The position numbers and the translations under genes were made by a program. The notes beneath the pieces were generated by a model, which saw only the letters and a list, made by a program, of their open reading frames with translations, was not told the origin of the DNA and did no database searches. DNA of 64,000 bases from Zoogloea sp016790385. GTDB lineage: Bacteria > Pseudomonadota > Gammaproteobacteria > Burkholderiales > Rhodocyclaceae. The stretch lies in the NCBI RefSeq assembly GCF_041916735.1, contig NZ_JAYRYY010000019.1. One strand, 5' to 3'. Shown piece by piece: positions 18,046 through 25,437 of the stretch. Positions within the stretch are counted from its first letter, which is position 1. Every line of letters begins with the position of its first letter.

Positions 18046-18681
18046 ATGAAACACCCCGCCCAAGCCATCCAGCTCTTCCGCTTCACCCTGTCCGGCCACA
18101 GCCACCGGGCCGAGCTCTTCCTGTCCCTGCTCGGTCTGCCGGTGGAGGCGGTGGACGTGGACCTCCGTGGCGGCCAGCAGAAGACTCCCGCCTTTCTCGC
18201 CATGAACTGCTTCGGCCAGGTGCCGGTGATCCGCGACGGCGACGTGACGGTGGCCGATTCCAACGCCATCCTGGTGTACCTGGCGCGCCAGTATGGCGCC
18301 CCCCACTGGCTGCCCACCGACCCGGCCATCGAGGCTCAGGTGCAGCGCTGGCTGACGGTGGCCGCCGGCCTGGTCGCCTATGGCCCCTGTGCGGCGCGCC
18401 TGCTCACCGTATTCAAGATGCCCTTCAATGCCGAGGAAGTGATCGCCCGCGCCCATACCCTGTTTGCCGTGATGGAGCGGGAGCTGGCCGAGCGCCCCTG
18501 GCTGGTGGCCGGCGACACCCCGACCATTGCCGACGTGGCCAACTACACCTACATCGCCCACGCGCCGGAGGGCAATGTGTCCCTGGACGCCTACCCGGCC
18601 ATCCGCGCCTGGCTGGCCCGGGTGGAAGCCCTGCCCGGCTTCTTCCCGATGCCGGTCACCGCCGCCGGGCTGCGCGCCTGA
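18046..18681 (+). CDS. Glutathione S-transferase
   Basis: Encodes 211 residues. The thioredoxin-like N-terminal half contains LSGHSHRAELFLSLLGLP, the cis-Pro region GQVPVIRDGDVTVADSNAIL (glutathione-binding Asp-Ser) and LARQYG; the helical C-terminal half has WLVAGDTPTIADVANYTYI, a typical N-capping box. It probably conjugates or reduces small electrophiles with glutathione in the cytoplasm. It is followed 5 bp later by the PNPOx-like gene and divergent from a LysR regulator, so it is likely inducible. Substrate unknown. Confidence 0.88.
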   Translation: MKHPAQAIQLFRFTLSGHSHRAELFLSLLGLPVEAVDVDLRGGQQKTPAFLAMNCFGQVPVIRDGDVTVADSNAILVYLARQYGAPHWLPTDPAIEAQVQRWLTVAAGLVAYGPCAARLLTVFKMPFNAEEVIARAHTLFAVMERELAERPWLVAGDTPTIADVANYTYIAHAPEGNVSLDAYPAIRAWLARVEALPGFFPMPVTAAGLRA

Positions 18682-18686
18682 CCGCC

Positions 18687-19562
18687 ATGAGCCACGTCTT
18701 CCACAGCGGAGAGACGGCCCTCCAGGCCGCCGCCGGCAGCCGCGAACGGCTCGCCGAAGTGGGGCCGCGGGTGATCCGCGAAGAGATGCCCGAACAGCAC
18801 CGGACCTTCTTCGCCAGCCTGCCCTTGGTGGTGGTGGCGGCCGCCGATCCGGCCGGCCAGCCCTGCGTCGGGATGCTGGCCGGCCCGCCGGGCTTCGTCC
18901 AGGCGCCGGATGGCCGGCATCTGCGGATCGCCGGGCTGCCGGTGCCGGACGATCCCCTCGATGCCCTGTTGACGCCGGGCGCCCGCTTCGGCCTGCTGGG
19001 CATCGAGGCCCACACCCGGCGGCGTAACCGGGCCAACGGACGGGTGGGGGAACGCACCGCCTCCGGACTGCTCCTGGAGGTGGAGCAAAGTTTCGGCAAT
19101 TGTCCGAAGTACATCCAGCCACGCCGGGCCGTCTTCGACCCCGGTCGTCCAAGCCACGCGCCGGTTGACGAAAAGTACGGCTTGAGCGATGCGGAGCGGG
19201 CCTGGATTCGCGGCGCCGACACCTTTTTCATCGCCAGTGCGCACCCGGAGGACAATGGCGACCCCGCCAACGGTGTGGATGTCTCCCACCGGGGCGGTCC
19301 GCCGGGCTTCATCACCGTGGACGGCGACACCCTGGGTATCGACGACTTCGCCGGCAACAACTACTTCAACACTCTGGGCAACCTGCTGCTCAATCCTCGC
19401 GCCGGCCTGCTGTTCACGGATTTCGCCCGGGGCGGCCTGCTGCACCTGGACGTCGACGCCCGAATCCTGCCCGGCACGCCCCGACGTCTGATGCTGCGGG
19501 TGACCAAAGTCAGACATCGCCCCGCCGCCTTGCCACTGCGCTGGGAAACCGCCGCGGACTGA
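18687..19562 (+). CDS. PNPOx-like FMN-binding split-barrel protein
   Basis: Encodes 291 residues. The segments LPLVVVAAADPAGQPCVGML, GDTLGIDDFAGNNYFNTLGN and NPRAGLLFTDFARGG match the pyridoxamine 5'-phosphate oxidase-like family (COG3576 type), which binds FMN or another flavin. SFGNCPKYIQPR in the middle is a family hallmark. These proteins are predicted flavin reductases or oxidases of unknown substrate. It is co-transcribed with gst (5-bp gap), suggesting a shared detoxification role under the adjacent LysR protein. It is not the vitamin B6 biosynthesis enzyme PdxH, which is shorter and has a different C-terminus. Confidence 0.8.
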   Translation: MSHVFHSGETALQAAAGSRERLAEVGPRVIREEMPEQHRTFFASLPLVVVAAADPAGQPCVGMLAGPPGFVQAPDGRHLRIAGLPVPDDPLDALLTPGARFGLLGIEAHTRRRNRANGRVGERTASGLLLEVEQSFGNCPKYIQPRRAVFDPGRPSHAPVDEKYGLSDAERAWIRGADTFFIASAHPEDNGDPANGVDVSHRGGPPGFITVDGDTLGIDDFAGNNYFNTLGNLLLNPRAGLLFTDFARGGLLHLDVDARILPGTPRRLMLRVTKVRHRPAALPLRWETAAD

Positions 19563-19611
19563 GGCCCGGCGGCCGATCCCGCGCAGGGACAGGCCTCCGG
19601 GGCGGGGAGCC

Positions 19612-20109
19612 TTACTCCTCCATCAGGCTGCGCAACATCCAGGCGGTCTTCTCGTGCACTTCGAGGCGCTGGGTAAGGAGATCGGCGCTAGGCTGGTCAT
19701 TGGCCTTGTCCACCAGCGGGAAGAGCCCCCGGGCGGTACGGGCGGTGGCTTCCTGGGCCGCCACCAGCAGGCGGATCATGTCCTTCGCCGCGGGCACGCC
19801 TTCCGGCGCCTCAATGGAAGCCAGGCGGGCGAACTCGCTGAAGCTGCCGGGCGCAGGATGCCCCAGGGCGCGGATGCGCTCGGCAATCACGTCCAGGGCG
19901 TTCCACTGCTCGGTGTACTGCACCATGAACATCTGGTGCAGGCTGTTGAACATGGGCCCCTTCACGTTCCAGTGGAAGTTGTGGGTGAGCATATAAAGGG
20001 TGAAGCTGTCGGCCAGGAGGCGCGACAGACCGGCGGCAATCTCGGCCCGGTCGGTGGCGTTGATGCCGATGTCCATCATCGGGCCTGCGGCTGGGTAGGT
20101 GGATTTCAT
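19612..20109 (-). CDS. dps: Dps-family DNA-protecting ferritin-like protein
   Basis: Encodes 165 residues from the ATG at 20109 with GGGAGA upstream. The ferroxidase-site helix TLYMLTHNFHWNVKGPMFNS, followed by EQWNALDVIAERIRALG and the C-terminal EVHEKTAWMLRSLME, is characteristic of Dps. The dodecamer oxidises and stores iron and shields DNA during oxidative or starvation stress. The upstream region shares a 31-bp motif with the promoter region of the neighbouring ZIP transporter operon, suggesting joint control. Confidence 0.92.
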   Translation of the reverse strand: MKSTYPAAGPMMDIGINATDRAEIAAGLSRLLADSFTLYMLTHNFHWNVKGPMFNSLHQMFMVQYTEQWNALDVIAERIRALGHPAPGSFSEFARLASIEAPEGVPAAKDMIRLLVAAQEATARTARGLFPLVDKANDQPSADLLTQRLEVHEKTAWMLRSLMEE

Positions 20110-20190
20110 GGCTGTCTCCCTTGATTGAGGCCACCGCCCGGAAGGAAATTCGGCGGGGCTGAGTCCAGTATCGGAGTGCCGCCGCCGACG

Positions 20191-20221
20191 GTCCAATTGC
20201 CAATTTCGCTGATGGGGATTG
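20191..20221 (-). promoter_or_regulatory. Shared 31-bp motif upstream of dps (copy 1) with candidate promoter
   Basis: Plus-strand text is GTCCAATTGC-N5-TCGCTGAT-N3-GATTG. A second copy with identical spacing lies at 21432-21462. Read on the minus strand, TTGGAC at the motif edge is followed 18 bp later by GATACT, which would serve as -35 and -10 elements for dps. The motif therefore sits where an activator would bind. The regulator is unknown. Confidence 0.5.
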
Positions 20222-20228
20222 CCCCTGA

Positions 20229-21194
20229 CTATCCCAAGGCCGTGTCGAGGAACATCATCACCGCAAAGCCGGCCATCAGCCCCAGGGTTGCCGGCGTCTG
20301 GTGGCCGTTGCGATGGGTTTCGGGGATCACCTCGTGGGACACCACGAAGATCATCGCTCCGGCGGCAAGGCCCAGGCCCACCGGATAGGCCACCGCCAGC
20401 CCACCGGCAACGCCGACCCCGAACAGCGCCCCCAGCGGCTCCATCAGGCCGGACGCACCGGCCATCAACACCGAGCGCCAGGCCCCGACGCCGGCGGCCC
20501 GCAGCGCCATCACCACCGCCAGCCCCTCGGGGATGTCCTGCAGGGCGATGGCGCTGGTGAGGGGCAGGCCCACGTCCAGCTCACCACGGGCAAAACTCAC
20601 CCCGATGGCCATGCCCTCGGGCAGGTTGTGGAGGGTGATGGCCAGCACGAACAGACCGACCCGCCCGATACGCTCGCAGCCCGGGCCGCAGGGGCCGGTG
20701 CTGTCATGTTCGTGGGGCGTGAAACGGTCGAGGCCGAGCATCAGCAGCACACCGAGGGCCAGCCCGGCGACCACGATGAGCGCCCCGCCTGCCCCGGTGC
20801 CAGTCATTTCCTTGGCGGCGGCGAGGCCCGGCAGGATCAGTGAAAACGAACTCGCCGCCAGCATCATGCCGGCCGCAAAGCCCAGCAGGCTGTCCTCCAT
20901 GCGTGCCGAGATGCGACCCAGGGCGATGCCCGCCAGGGCTCCCAGGGCCGTGGCCGCAAAGCCGGCCAGACCGCCGAGGGCCGCCAGACGCAGGGGTGCG
21001 CCGCCCCCCGACAGGCCATCGGCAATGCCGGAGATCAGCATCAGGGTCACTGCCGCCATGGACAGGGCCAAACCGGCCGTCATCCACGGATGCCGGCGTG
21101 CCTGTTCGCGCCAGGCGTCGCGCCAGGCCTGCCCGGTGACGGTCGCGGCCCCATCGAGGGCCAGCCCGGCGCCCGTTGTGTTGTTGTTCGGCAT
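20229..21194 (-). CDS. ZIP-family divalent metal transporter
   Basis: Encodes 321 residues with about eight membrane segments. Transport motifs HNLPEGMAIG (in FVLAITLHNLPEGMAIGVS) and the second metal-site helix ALQDIPEGLAV are intact, and a His/Cys-containing cytoplasmic loop (RFTPHEHDSTGPCGPGC) lies before them as expected. The family moves zinc, iron or manganese into the cytoplasm. It lies 19 bp downstream of a small membrane protein on the same strand and next to dps, so iron or manganese is a reasonable guess; the sequence does not fix the metal. Confidence 0.88.
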   Translation of the reverse strand: MPNNNTTGAGLALDGAATVTGQAWRDAWREQARRHPWMTAGLALSMAAVTLMLISGIADGLSGGGAPLRLAALGGLAGFAATALGALAGIALGRISARMEDSLLGFAAGMMLAASSFSLILPGLAAAKEMTGTGAGGALIVVAGLALGVLLMLGLDRFTPHEHDSTGPCGPGCERIGRVGLFVLAITLHNLPEGMAIGVSFARGELDVGLPLTSAIALQDIPEGLAVVMALRAAGVGAWRSVLMAGASGLMEPLGALFGVGVAGGLAVAYPVGLGLAAGAMIFVVSHEVIPETHRNGHQTPATLGLMAGFAVMMFLDTALG

Positions 21195-21213
21195 GCGTCC
21201 TCCCGGGTTCGGA

Positions 21214-21372
21214 TCAGATTGCCGTGGCAATAAGCCGCGCCACCTGGGCGAGGAAGAGCGCCGCCCCCGTGGCGGCAACCACGGCCCCCACGATGAAGCG
21301 GACCGGATGGGCATGTACCTGGCCGAGGGCCTGCACACGGGCCTCGTGACGAGCCAATTGAAGGGTGGTCAT
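21214..21372 (-). CDS. Small single-span membrane protein (52 aa)
   Basis: Starts at ATG 21372 after a strong AAGGAG. The first 25 residues are polar (TLQLARHEARVQALGQVHAH) and residues about 28-48 form one hydrophobic helix (FIVGAVVAATGAALFLAQV). It is directly upstream of and co-directional with the ZIP transporter, and the shared dps/ZIP motif lies 60 bp before its start. No family recognised; it could be an accessory subunit or leader of the transporter. Confidence 0.6.
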   Translation of the reverse strand: MTTLQLARHEARVQALGQVHAHPVRFIVGAVVAATGAALFLAQVARLIATAI

Positions 21373-21431
21373 GGTTTTCTCCTTGCAGGGATGCATGTGA
21401 TGAGCTCATTCTCGACACGGCCCGGCCTGGC

Positions 21432-21462
21432 GTCCAATTGCATGTCTCGCTGATCCCGATTG
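21432..21462 (-). promoter_or_regulatory. Shared 31-bp motif upstream of the ZIP operon (copy 2)
   Basis: Matches the dps-upstream copy at 24 of 31 positions with identical internal spacing. On the minus strand TTGGAC is followed after 18 bp by GAGAAT, the same -35 to -10 layout as the dps copy. The rest of 21373-21595 holds no gene. Confidence 0.5.
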
Positions 21463-21595
21463 GGAAAAACCATCGCCGGCGACGCTGCCCGGCGGGGTCG
21501 AATTCATTCGATGACCTCACCCCGAACCCTCCGCAAACCAGTGCTCCAAGTCCGTGGTCAAATGAACTCGACCCTACCAGCGCTCCAGCCAGCCC

Positions 21596-22240
21596 ATGAA
21601 CGTCGACCTCTTTCCCGACACCCTCGCTGCTCGCGAAGCCCTCGCCCCCGGCGCCGTGCTGCTGCGCGGCTTTGCCCTGGACGACGCCCCGGCACTGCTC
21701 GCCGCCGTGGCCGACGTCACCGCCCACGCCCCCTTTCGCCAGATGCAGACGCCCGGCGGGCAGACCATGTCGGTGGCCATGAGCAGCTGCGGCGAGCGGG
21801 GCTGGATCAGTGATCGGCGCGGCTATCGCTACAGCCCCGCCGACCCGCAAACGGGCCAGCCCTGGCCGCCCATGCCCGCTCTTCTTGCCGACCTGGCCCG
21901 GCGCGCCGCCGCCGACGCGGGCTTTGGGGGATTCGCCGCCGACGCCTGCCTGATCAACCGCTACCTGCCCGGCTGCCGCATGGGCCTGCACCAGGACAGG
22001 GACGAGGCCGACCTGAGCCAGCCCATCGTCTCCGTGTCCCTGGGCCTGCCGGCCACCTTTCTGTTCGGCGGCCCGACCCGGGGCGGCCGGCCCCTGCGCC
22101 TCCCCCTCGTGCACGGCGACGTGGTGGTCTGGGGCGGGCCGGCACGGCTGTACTTCCACGGCGTTGCGCCCCTTGTCGACGGCAGCCACCCAGCCACGGG
22201 CAACTGCCGCATCAACCTGACCTTCCGCCGGGCAGCCTGA
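21596..22240 (+). CDS. alkB: DNA oxidative demethylase AlkB
   Basis: Encodes 214 residues. Fe(II)/2-oxoglutarate dioxygenase that removes alkyl groups from 1-methyladenine and 3-methylcytosine. The iron ligands are in LHQDRDE (HxD) and YFHGVAPL (distal His), and the 2-oxoglutarate-binding signature is CRINLTFRRA (RxNxTFR). The Asn-Arg-Tyr substrate segment INRYLPGCRMGLH is also intact. No ada gene is adjacent. The ECF sigma operon starts about 95 bp later and appears to have its own promoter. Confidence 0.92.
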   Translation: MNVDLFPDTLAAREALAPGAVLLRGFALDDAPALLAAVADVTAHAPFRQMQTPGGQTMSVAMSSCGERGWISDRRGYRYSPADPQTGQPWPPMPALLADLARRAAADAGFGGFAADACLINRYLPGCRMGLHQDRDEADLSQPIVSVSLGLPATFLFGGPTRGGRPLRLPLVHGDVVVWGGPARLYFHGVAPLVDGSHPATGNCRINLTFRRAA

Positions 22241-22257
22241 AAAAATGTTGCACCCGC

Positions 22258-22286
22258 TGTCGATTCCGCCCCACACCCTTCGTCGA
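22258..22286 (+). promoter_or_regulatory. Candidate ECF42-type promoter (TGTCGA-N17-CGTCGA)
   Basis: TGTCGA at 22258-22263 and CGTCGA at 22281-22286 are separated by 17 bp and lie 48 bp before the first gene of the ECF operon. From memory, characterised ECF42 promoters have TGTCGA at -35 and a CGA/TC-type -10; this matches both. It implies autoregulation of the operon by its own sigma factor. Confidence 0.6.
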
Positions 22287-22334
22287 CAGATCAGGAGCCG
22301 GCGTGCCACGCCAGCCACAACCGGAGGAGCCCCC

Positions 22335-22757
22335 ATGCGCTTCCTGATCGTCGTGAAGGCCAGCATCGAACCGGATAACACCTTGCCGCACGACACAGGG
22401 CTGGCGGCCGCGATGGCGGAATTCCGTGCCGCCCTCGCACGGGATGGCGCCCTGCTGGATGCCGCGAGCCTCGCCCCAAGCAGCGAAGGCTGGCGCATCC
22501 GCTACAGCGCGACGGGTGCCCGAATGGAAACCGGGCCCTTCGACGAAGCCCCGCAAGGTATCACCGCCTATGCCCTGATCCAGGCCCGCAGCCGCGACGA
22601 TGCCGTGGAATGGACCCGCCGCTTTCCCAACCCCATCACGCATCCGGGCGGCGCCGGCCGACCGGTGCTGATCGAAGTGCACCCCGTTCAGAGTCTCGCC
22701 GACCAAGCCCTTTACTGCCAGCCCGAACCCGACCCGCAAACCAGGAGACAGCCGTGA
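22335..22757 (+). CDS. YCII-related (DGPF-like) protein, first copy
   Basis: Encodes 140 residues after a strong GGAGGAG. Residues 1-10 (MRFLIVVKAS), the segment METGPFDEAPQGITAYALIQ (TGPF in place of the family DGPF) and DDAVEWTRRFP identify a YCII/DGPF domain of ferredoxin-like fold. The function is unknown; such proteins are standard neighbours of ECF42 sigma factors. It is the first gene of the operon and its stop overlaps the next start (GTGA). The C-terminal 25 residues are a polar extension not typical of the family. Confidence 0.82.
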   Translation: MRFLIVVKASIEPDNTLPHDTGLAAAMAEFRAALARDGALLDAASLAPSSEGWRIRYSATGARMETGPFDEAPQGITAYALIQARSRDDAVEWTRRFPNPITHPGGAGRPVLIEVHPVQSLADQALYCQPEPDPQTRRQP

Positions 22758-23230
22758 GCACACCTGCCGCAAGCCCCATCCCCGCCAACATGCCCACCCT
22801 CACGCCGCACATCGTCTGCCGCGGCGCCGGTGCCGCCATCGCCTTCTACGTGCGCGCCTTCGGCGCCGTGGAACTGAGCCGCCTGCCCAGCCCCGATGGC
22901 CGCCTGATGCACGCCATGGTGCGCATCGGCGACAGCCCGCTGATGCTGGTGGACGAGTTTCCCGAGATGGGCTGCCACAGCCCGCAAAGCCTTGGAGGCA
23001 CGCCGATGACCCTGCATCTCTACGTGGAGAACGTGGACGCCGCCATTGCCCGCGCTGCCGAGGCCGGCGCCCGGGTCACCCTGCCCGCCACCGACATGTT
23101 CTGGGGTGACCGCTACGGCCGTGTCGAAGACCCCTTCGGCCACGCCTGGTCCCTCGCCACCCACCTCCGCGACATGAGCGCCGAAGAGATCCTCGCGGCC
23201 TCCGCCCAGGGCTGCACCGGCGCCCCCTGA
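22754..23230 (+). CDS. VOC (glyoxalase/bleomycin-resistance-fold) protein
   Basis: Encodes 158 residues from a GTG start that overlaps the previous stop by 4 bp. Two beta-alpha-beta units are visible: TPHIVCRGAGAAIAFYVRAF with HAMVRIGDSPLMLVDE, then LHLYVENVDAAIARAAEAGA ending FWGDRYGRVEDPFGHAWSLA. This is the PhnB/YdcE-like branch of the vicinal-oxygen-chelate superfamily. The ligand is unknown; the fold often handles glyoxals, thiols or antibiotics. Part of the ECF42 operon. Confidence 0.85.
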   Translation: MSTPAASPIPANMPTLTPHIVCRGAGAAIAFYVRAFGAVELSRLPSPDGRLMHAMVRIGDSPLMLVDEFPEMGCHSPQSLGGTPMTLHLYVENVDAAIARAAEAGARVTLPATDMFWGDRYGRVEDPFGHAWSLATHLRDMSAEEILAASAQGCTGAP

Positions 23231-23242
23231 AAGGACATCACC

Positions 23243-23599
23243 ATGGCCTACCTGCTGCTCATCCAGGAAACCCGCGGTGCCCGCGCCGCCCGCTCGGCAG
23301 ACGAAGCCCATCGCCTGTACGACGACATGATGGCCTTTGCTGCCGGCCTTCAGGCCGATGGCATCCTGCGGGCCGCCGAATCCCTGCGCACCGACGACCA
23401 CGCCGTGCGCATCAGCGCCGCCGCCGGCAAGCCCCAGCTCCTCGACGGCCCCTTCACCGAGGCCCGGGAGATGGTGGGCGGCTTCTTCCTGCTCGACGTA
23501 TCCACCCGCGAGGACGCCATCGCCATCGCCCTGCGCTGCCCCGCCGTCGCCTGGGCCACCGTGGAAGTCCGCGAGTGCGCCCCCTGTCACGTCCTCTAA
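23243..23599 (+). CDS. YCII/DGPF-domain protein, second copy
   Basis: Encodes 118 residues. It carries the full DGPF signature in QLLDGPFTEAREMVGGFFLL, an N-terminal MAYLLLIQETRG strand and the C-terminal VEVRECAP. This is the classic ECF42-associated partner; the first copy in this operon is more diverged. Predicted cytoplasmic and enzyme-like, with no established reaction. Confidence 0.87.
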   Translation: MAYLLLIQETRGARAARSADEAHRLYDDMMAFAAGLQADGILRAAESLRTDDHAVRISAAAGKPQLLDGPFTEAREMVGGFFLLDVSTREDAIAIALRCPAVAWATVEVRECAPCHVL

Positions 23600-23619
23600 C
23601 CCCGCCAAGGAGACCCGCA

Positions 23620-23985
23620 ATGGACACTTACGTGGATGGCTTCCTGATCCCCCTCGCCACCGACCGCATCGACGAATACAAAGCCATCGCCAGCCTCGCC
23701 GGCCAGGTCTGGAAGGACCACGGCGCCCTGGCCTACTATGAATGCATCGGCGACGACCTGGGCGCACAAGGCATGGTGAGTTTTCACCAGGCCGCCGCCA
23801 CCGCCCCCGGTGAGACCGTGGTGTTCTCCTGGATCGTCTATCCCTCCCGGGAAGCCCGCGACCGTATCAACGCCGCGGTGATGGCCGACCCGCGCATGGC
23901 GCCAATGATGACCCCGGACGCGGCCATGCCCATCGACTGCAAGCGCATGGCCTACGGGGGCTTCCGCGTTCTGGTGGAATGCTGA
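23620..23985 (+). CDS. DUF1428-family protein
   Basis: Encodes 121 residues with AAGGAGA upstream. The start YVDGFLIPLATDRIDEYKAI, the middle WKDHGALAYYECIGDD, the segment TVVFSWIVYPSREARDRINA and the ending KRMAYGGFRVLVE match DUF1428, a dimeric alpha-beta barrel family of unknown activity. It sits between the DGPF protein and the sigma factor, as in other ECF42 loci. The fold suggests small-molecule handling; nothing more can be said. Confidence 0.85.
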   Translation: MDTYVDGFLIPLATDRIDEYKAIASLAGQVWKDHGALAYYECIGDDLGAQGMVSFHQAAATAPGETVVFSWIVYPSREARDRINAAVMADPRMAPMMTPDAAMPIDCKRMAYGGFRVLVEC

Positions 23986-24016
23986 GCCCGCGCCGGCGGG
24001 GTTGCCGGGAGGCCGC

Positions 24017-25312
24017 ATGACACTGCCCGCCGACCCCGCCCGCAGCCTGGCCGCCCTGTGGCACCTGGAGGCTGCCCGGGTCATCGGGCGGGTCACACGT
24101 ATCGTGCGGGACGTGGGCCTGGCCGAGGACATCGCCCAGGACGTGCTCCTTGCCGCCCTGGAACGCTGGCCACGGGACGGCATGCCGGCCAACCCCGCCG
24201 CCTGGCTGATGACCGCCGCCAGTCATCGCGCCCTCGATCACCTGCGCCACGCCGCCATGGCCGCCGGCAAGGAGGGGGCCATCGGCCACGACATGGACTT
24301 TCACCACCAGAATGCCGCCGAGGAAGCCGCCGAACGGGTGGACGCGGCCCTCGACGACCCGGTGGGTGACGACGTGCTGCGCCTCATCTTCACCGCCTGC
24401 CACCCGGTGCTGCCCCCCGAGGCCCGCTGCGCCCTGACCCTCAAGGTGATGGGGGGCCTGTCCACCACCGAGATTGCCCGGGCCTACCTCAAGCCCGAGG
24501 CCACCATCGCCCAGCGCATCGTGCGGGCCAAGCGCAGCCTGGCGGCGGCCCGGGTGCCCTGCGAAGTACCCCGCGGCGCCGAACTCGTGGCACGCCTGGA
24601 TTCGGTGCTGGAGGTGATCTACCTGATCTTCAACGAAGGCTATGCCGCGACCTCCGGCGAGGACTGGATGCGCCCGGCCCTGGCCGAGGAGGCCCAGCGC
24701 CTGGGCCGTGTGCTGGCCAGCCTGTTGCCGGACCAGGGGGAGGTGCTGGGCCTCCTGGCCCTGATGGAGATCCAGGCCTCGCGCTTTGCCGCCCGCCTGT
24801 CGGCCAACGGCGAGCCCGTCCTGCTGATGGATCAGGACCGCAGCCGCTGGGACCGCCTGCTGATCCGCCGCGGCCTTGACGCCCTGGCGAGGGCCGAAGC
24901 CCTGCCCGGCCCCCTCGGCCCCTATGCGGTGCAGGCCGCCATTGCCGCCTGCCACGCCCGCGCCGCCCGGGCGGCTGACACCGACTGGTCGGGCATTGCC
25001 GCCCTGTATGACATCCTGGCCCACATCGCCCCCTCGCCGGTGGTCCGGCTCAACCAGGCGGTCGCCGTCGGCATGGCCTTCGGCGCCGCCGCCGGGCTCG
25101 AGATCGCCGACCGTGTGCTTGCCGACGGCAGCCTCGAGGGCTATCCCCTGCTGCCCGCCGTGCGCGGCGATCTGCTGGCCCGCCTCGACCGCCCCGAGGA
25201 AGCCCATGCCGAGTTCCTGCGCGCCGCCGATCTCACCCGCAACGCCCGGGAAAGGGCCTTGCTGCTGGCCCGTGCCGACGCCTGCATGCCCCCATCCCCC
25301 GAAGCGCGTTGA
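24017..25312 (+). CDS. ECF42-type RNA polymerase sigma factor with C-terminal TPR-like extension
   Basis: Encodes 431 residues, over twice a minimal ECF sigma. Region 2 is AEDIAQDVLLAALERWP with AWLMTAASHRALDHLR; region 4 is GGLSTTEIARAYLKPE with TIAQRIVRAKRSL. From about residue 200 a long helical extension follows (LIFNEGYAATSGEDWMRP, then RLNQAVAVGMAFGAAAGLEI and HAEFLRAADLTRNARERALL). In this group the extension replaces an anti-sigma factor and is needed for activity. Last gene of the operon with YCII x2, VOC and DUF1428 proteins. The signal sensed is unknown. Confidence 0.9.
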   Translation: MTLPADPARSLAALWHLEAARVIGRVTRIVRDVGLAEDIAQDVLLAALERWPRDGMPANPAAWLMTAASHRALDHLRHAAMAAGKEGAIGHDMDFHHQNAAEEAAERVDAALDDPVGDDVLRLIFTACHPVLPPEARCALTLKVMGGLSTTEIARAYLKPEATIAQRIVRAKRSLAAARVPCEVPRGAELVARLDSVLEVIYLIFNEGYAATSGEDWMRPALAEEAQRLGRVLASLLPDQGEVLGLLALMEIQASRFAARLSANGEPVLLMDQDRSRWDRLLIRRGLDALARAEALPGPLGPYAVQAAIAACHARAARAADTDWSGIAALYDILAHIAPSPVVRLNQAVAVGMAFGAAAGLEIADRVLADGSLEGYPLLPAVRGDLLARLDRPEEAHAEFLRAADLTRNARERALLLARADACMPPSPEAR

Positions 25313-25437
25313 CGGAACCCCCTCGCCTTCGGAATACTGCCGGGCGCGGCACCTTTGCTGTCATCCGTTTTTCATAAGGCTGCGGCCCGCAGACCCCTAT
25401 AGGTCAAGGGCGCACGGCTCCACACCAAGGAATTCCC

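Noticed and set aside
17926..19152. Upstream extension of the LysR reading frame to over 700 codons
   Set aside because: The extension is Arg/Pro/Gly-rich and overlaps gst and the PNPOx-like gene; the LysR start at 17925 gives a normal-length protein.
18687..19562. PdxH (pyridoxamine phosphate oxidase) for B6 synthesis
   Set aside because: Length and C-terminal motifs differ from PdxH; it matches the broader FMN-binding split-barrel group instead.
20191..20221. The dps/ZIP motif as a classical OxyR or Fur box
   Set aside because: Neither the spaced ATAG elements of OxyR nor the AT-rich 19-bp Fur palindrome is recognisable, so the regulator is left open.
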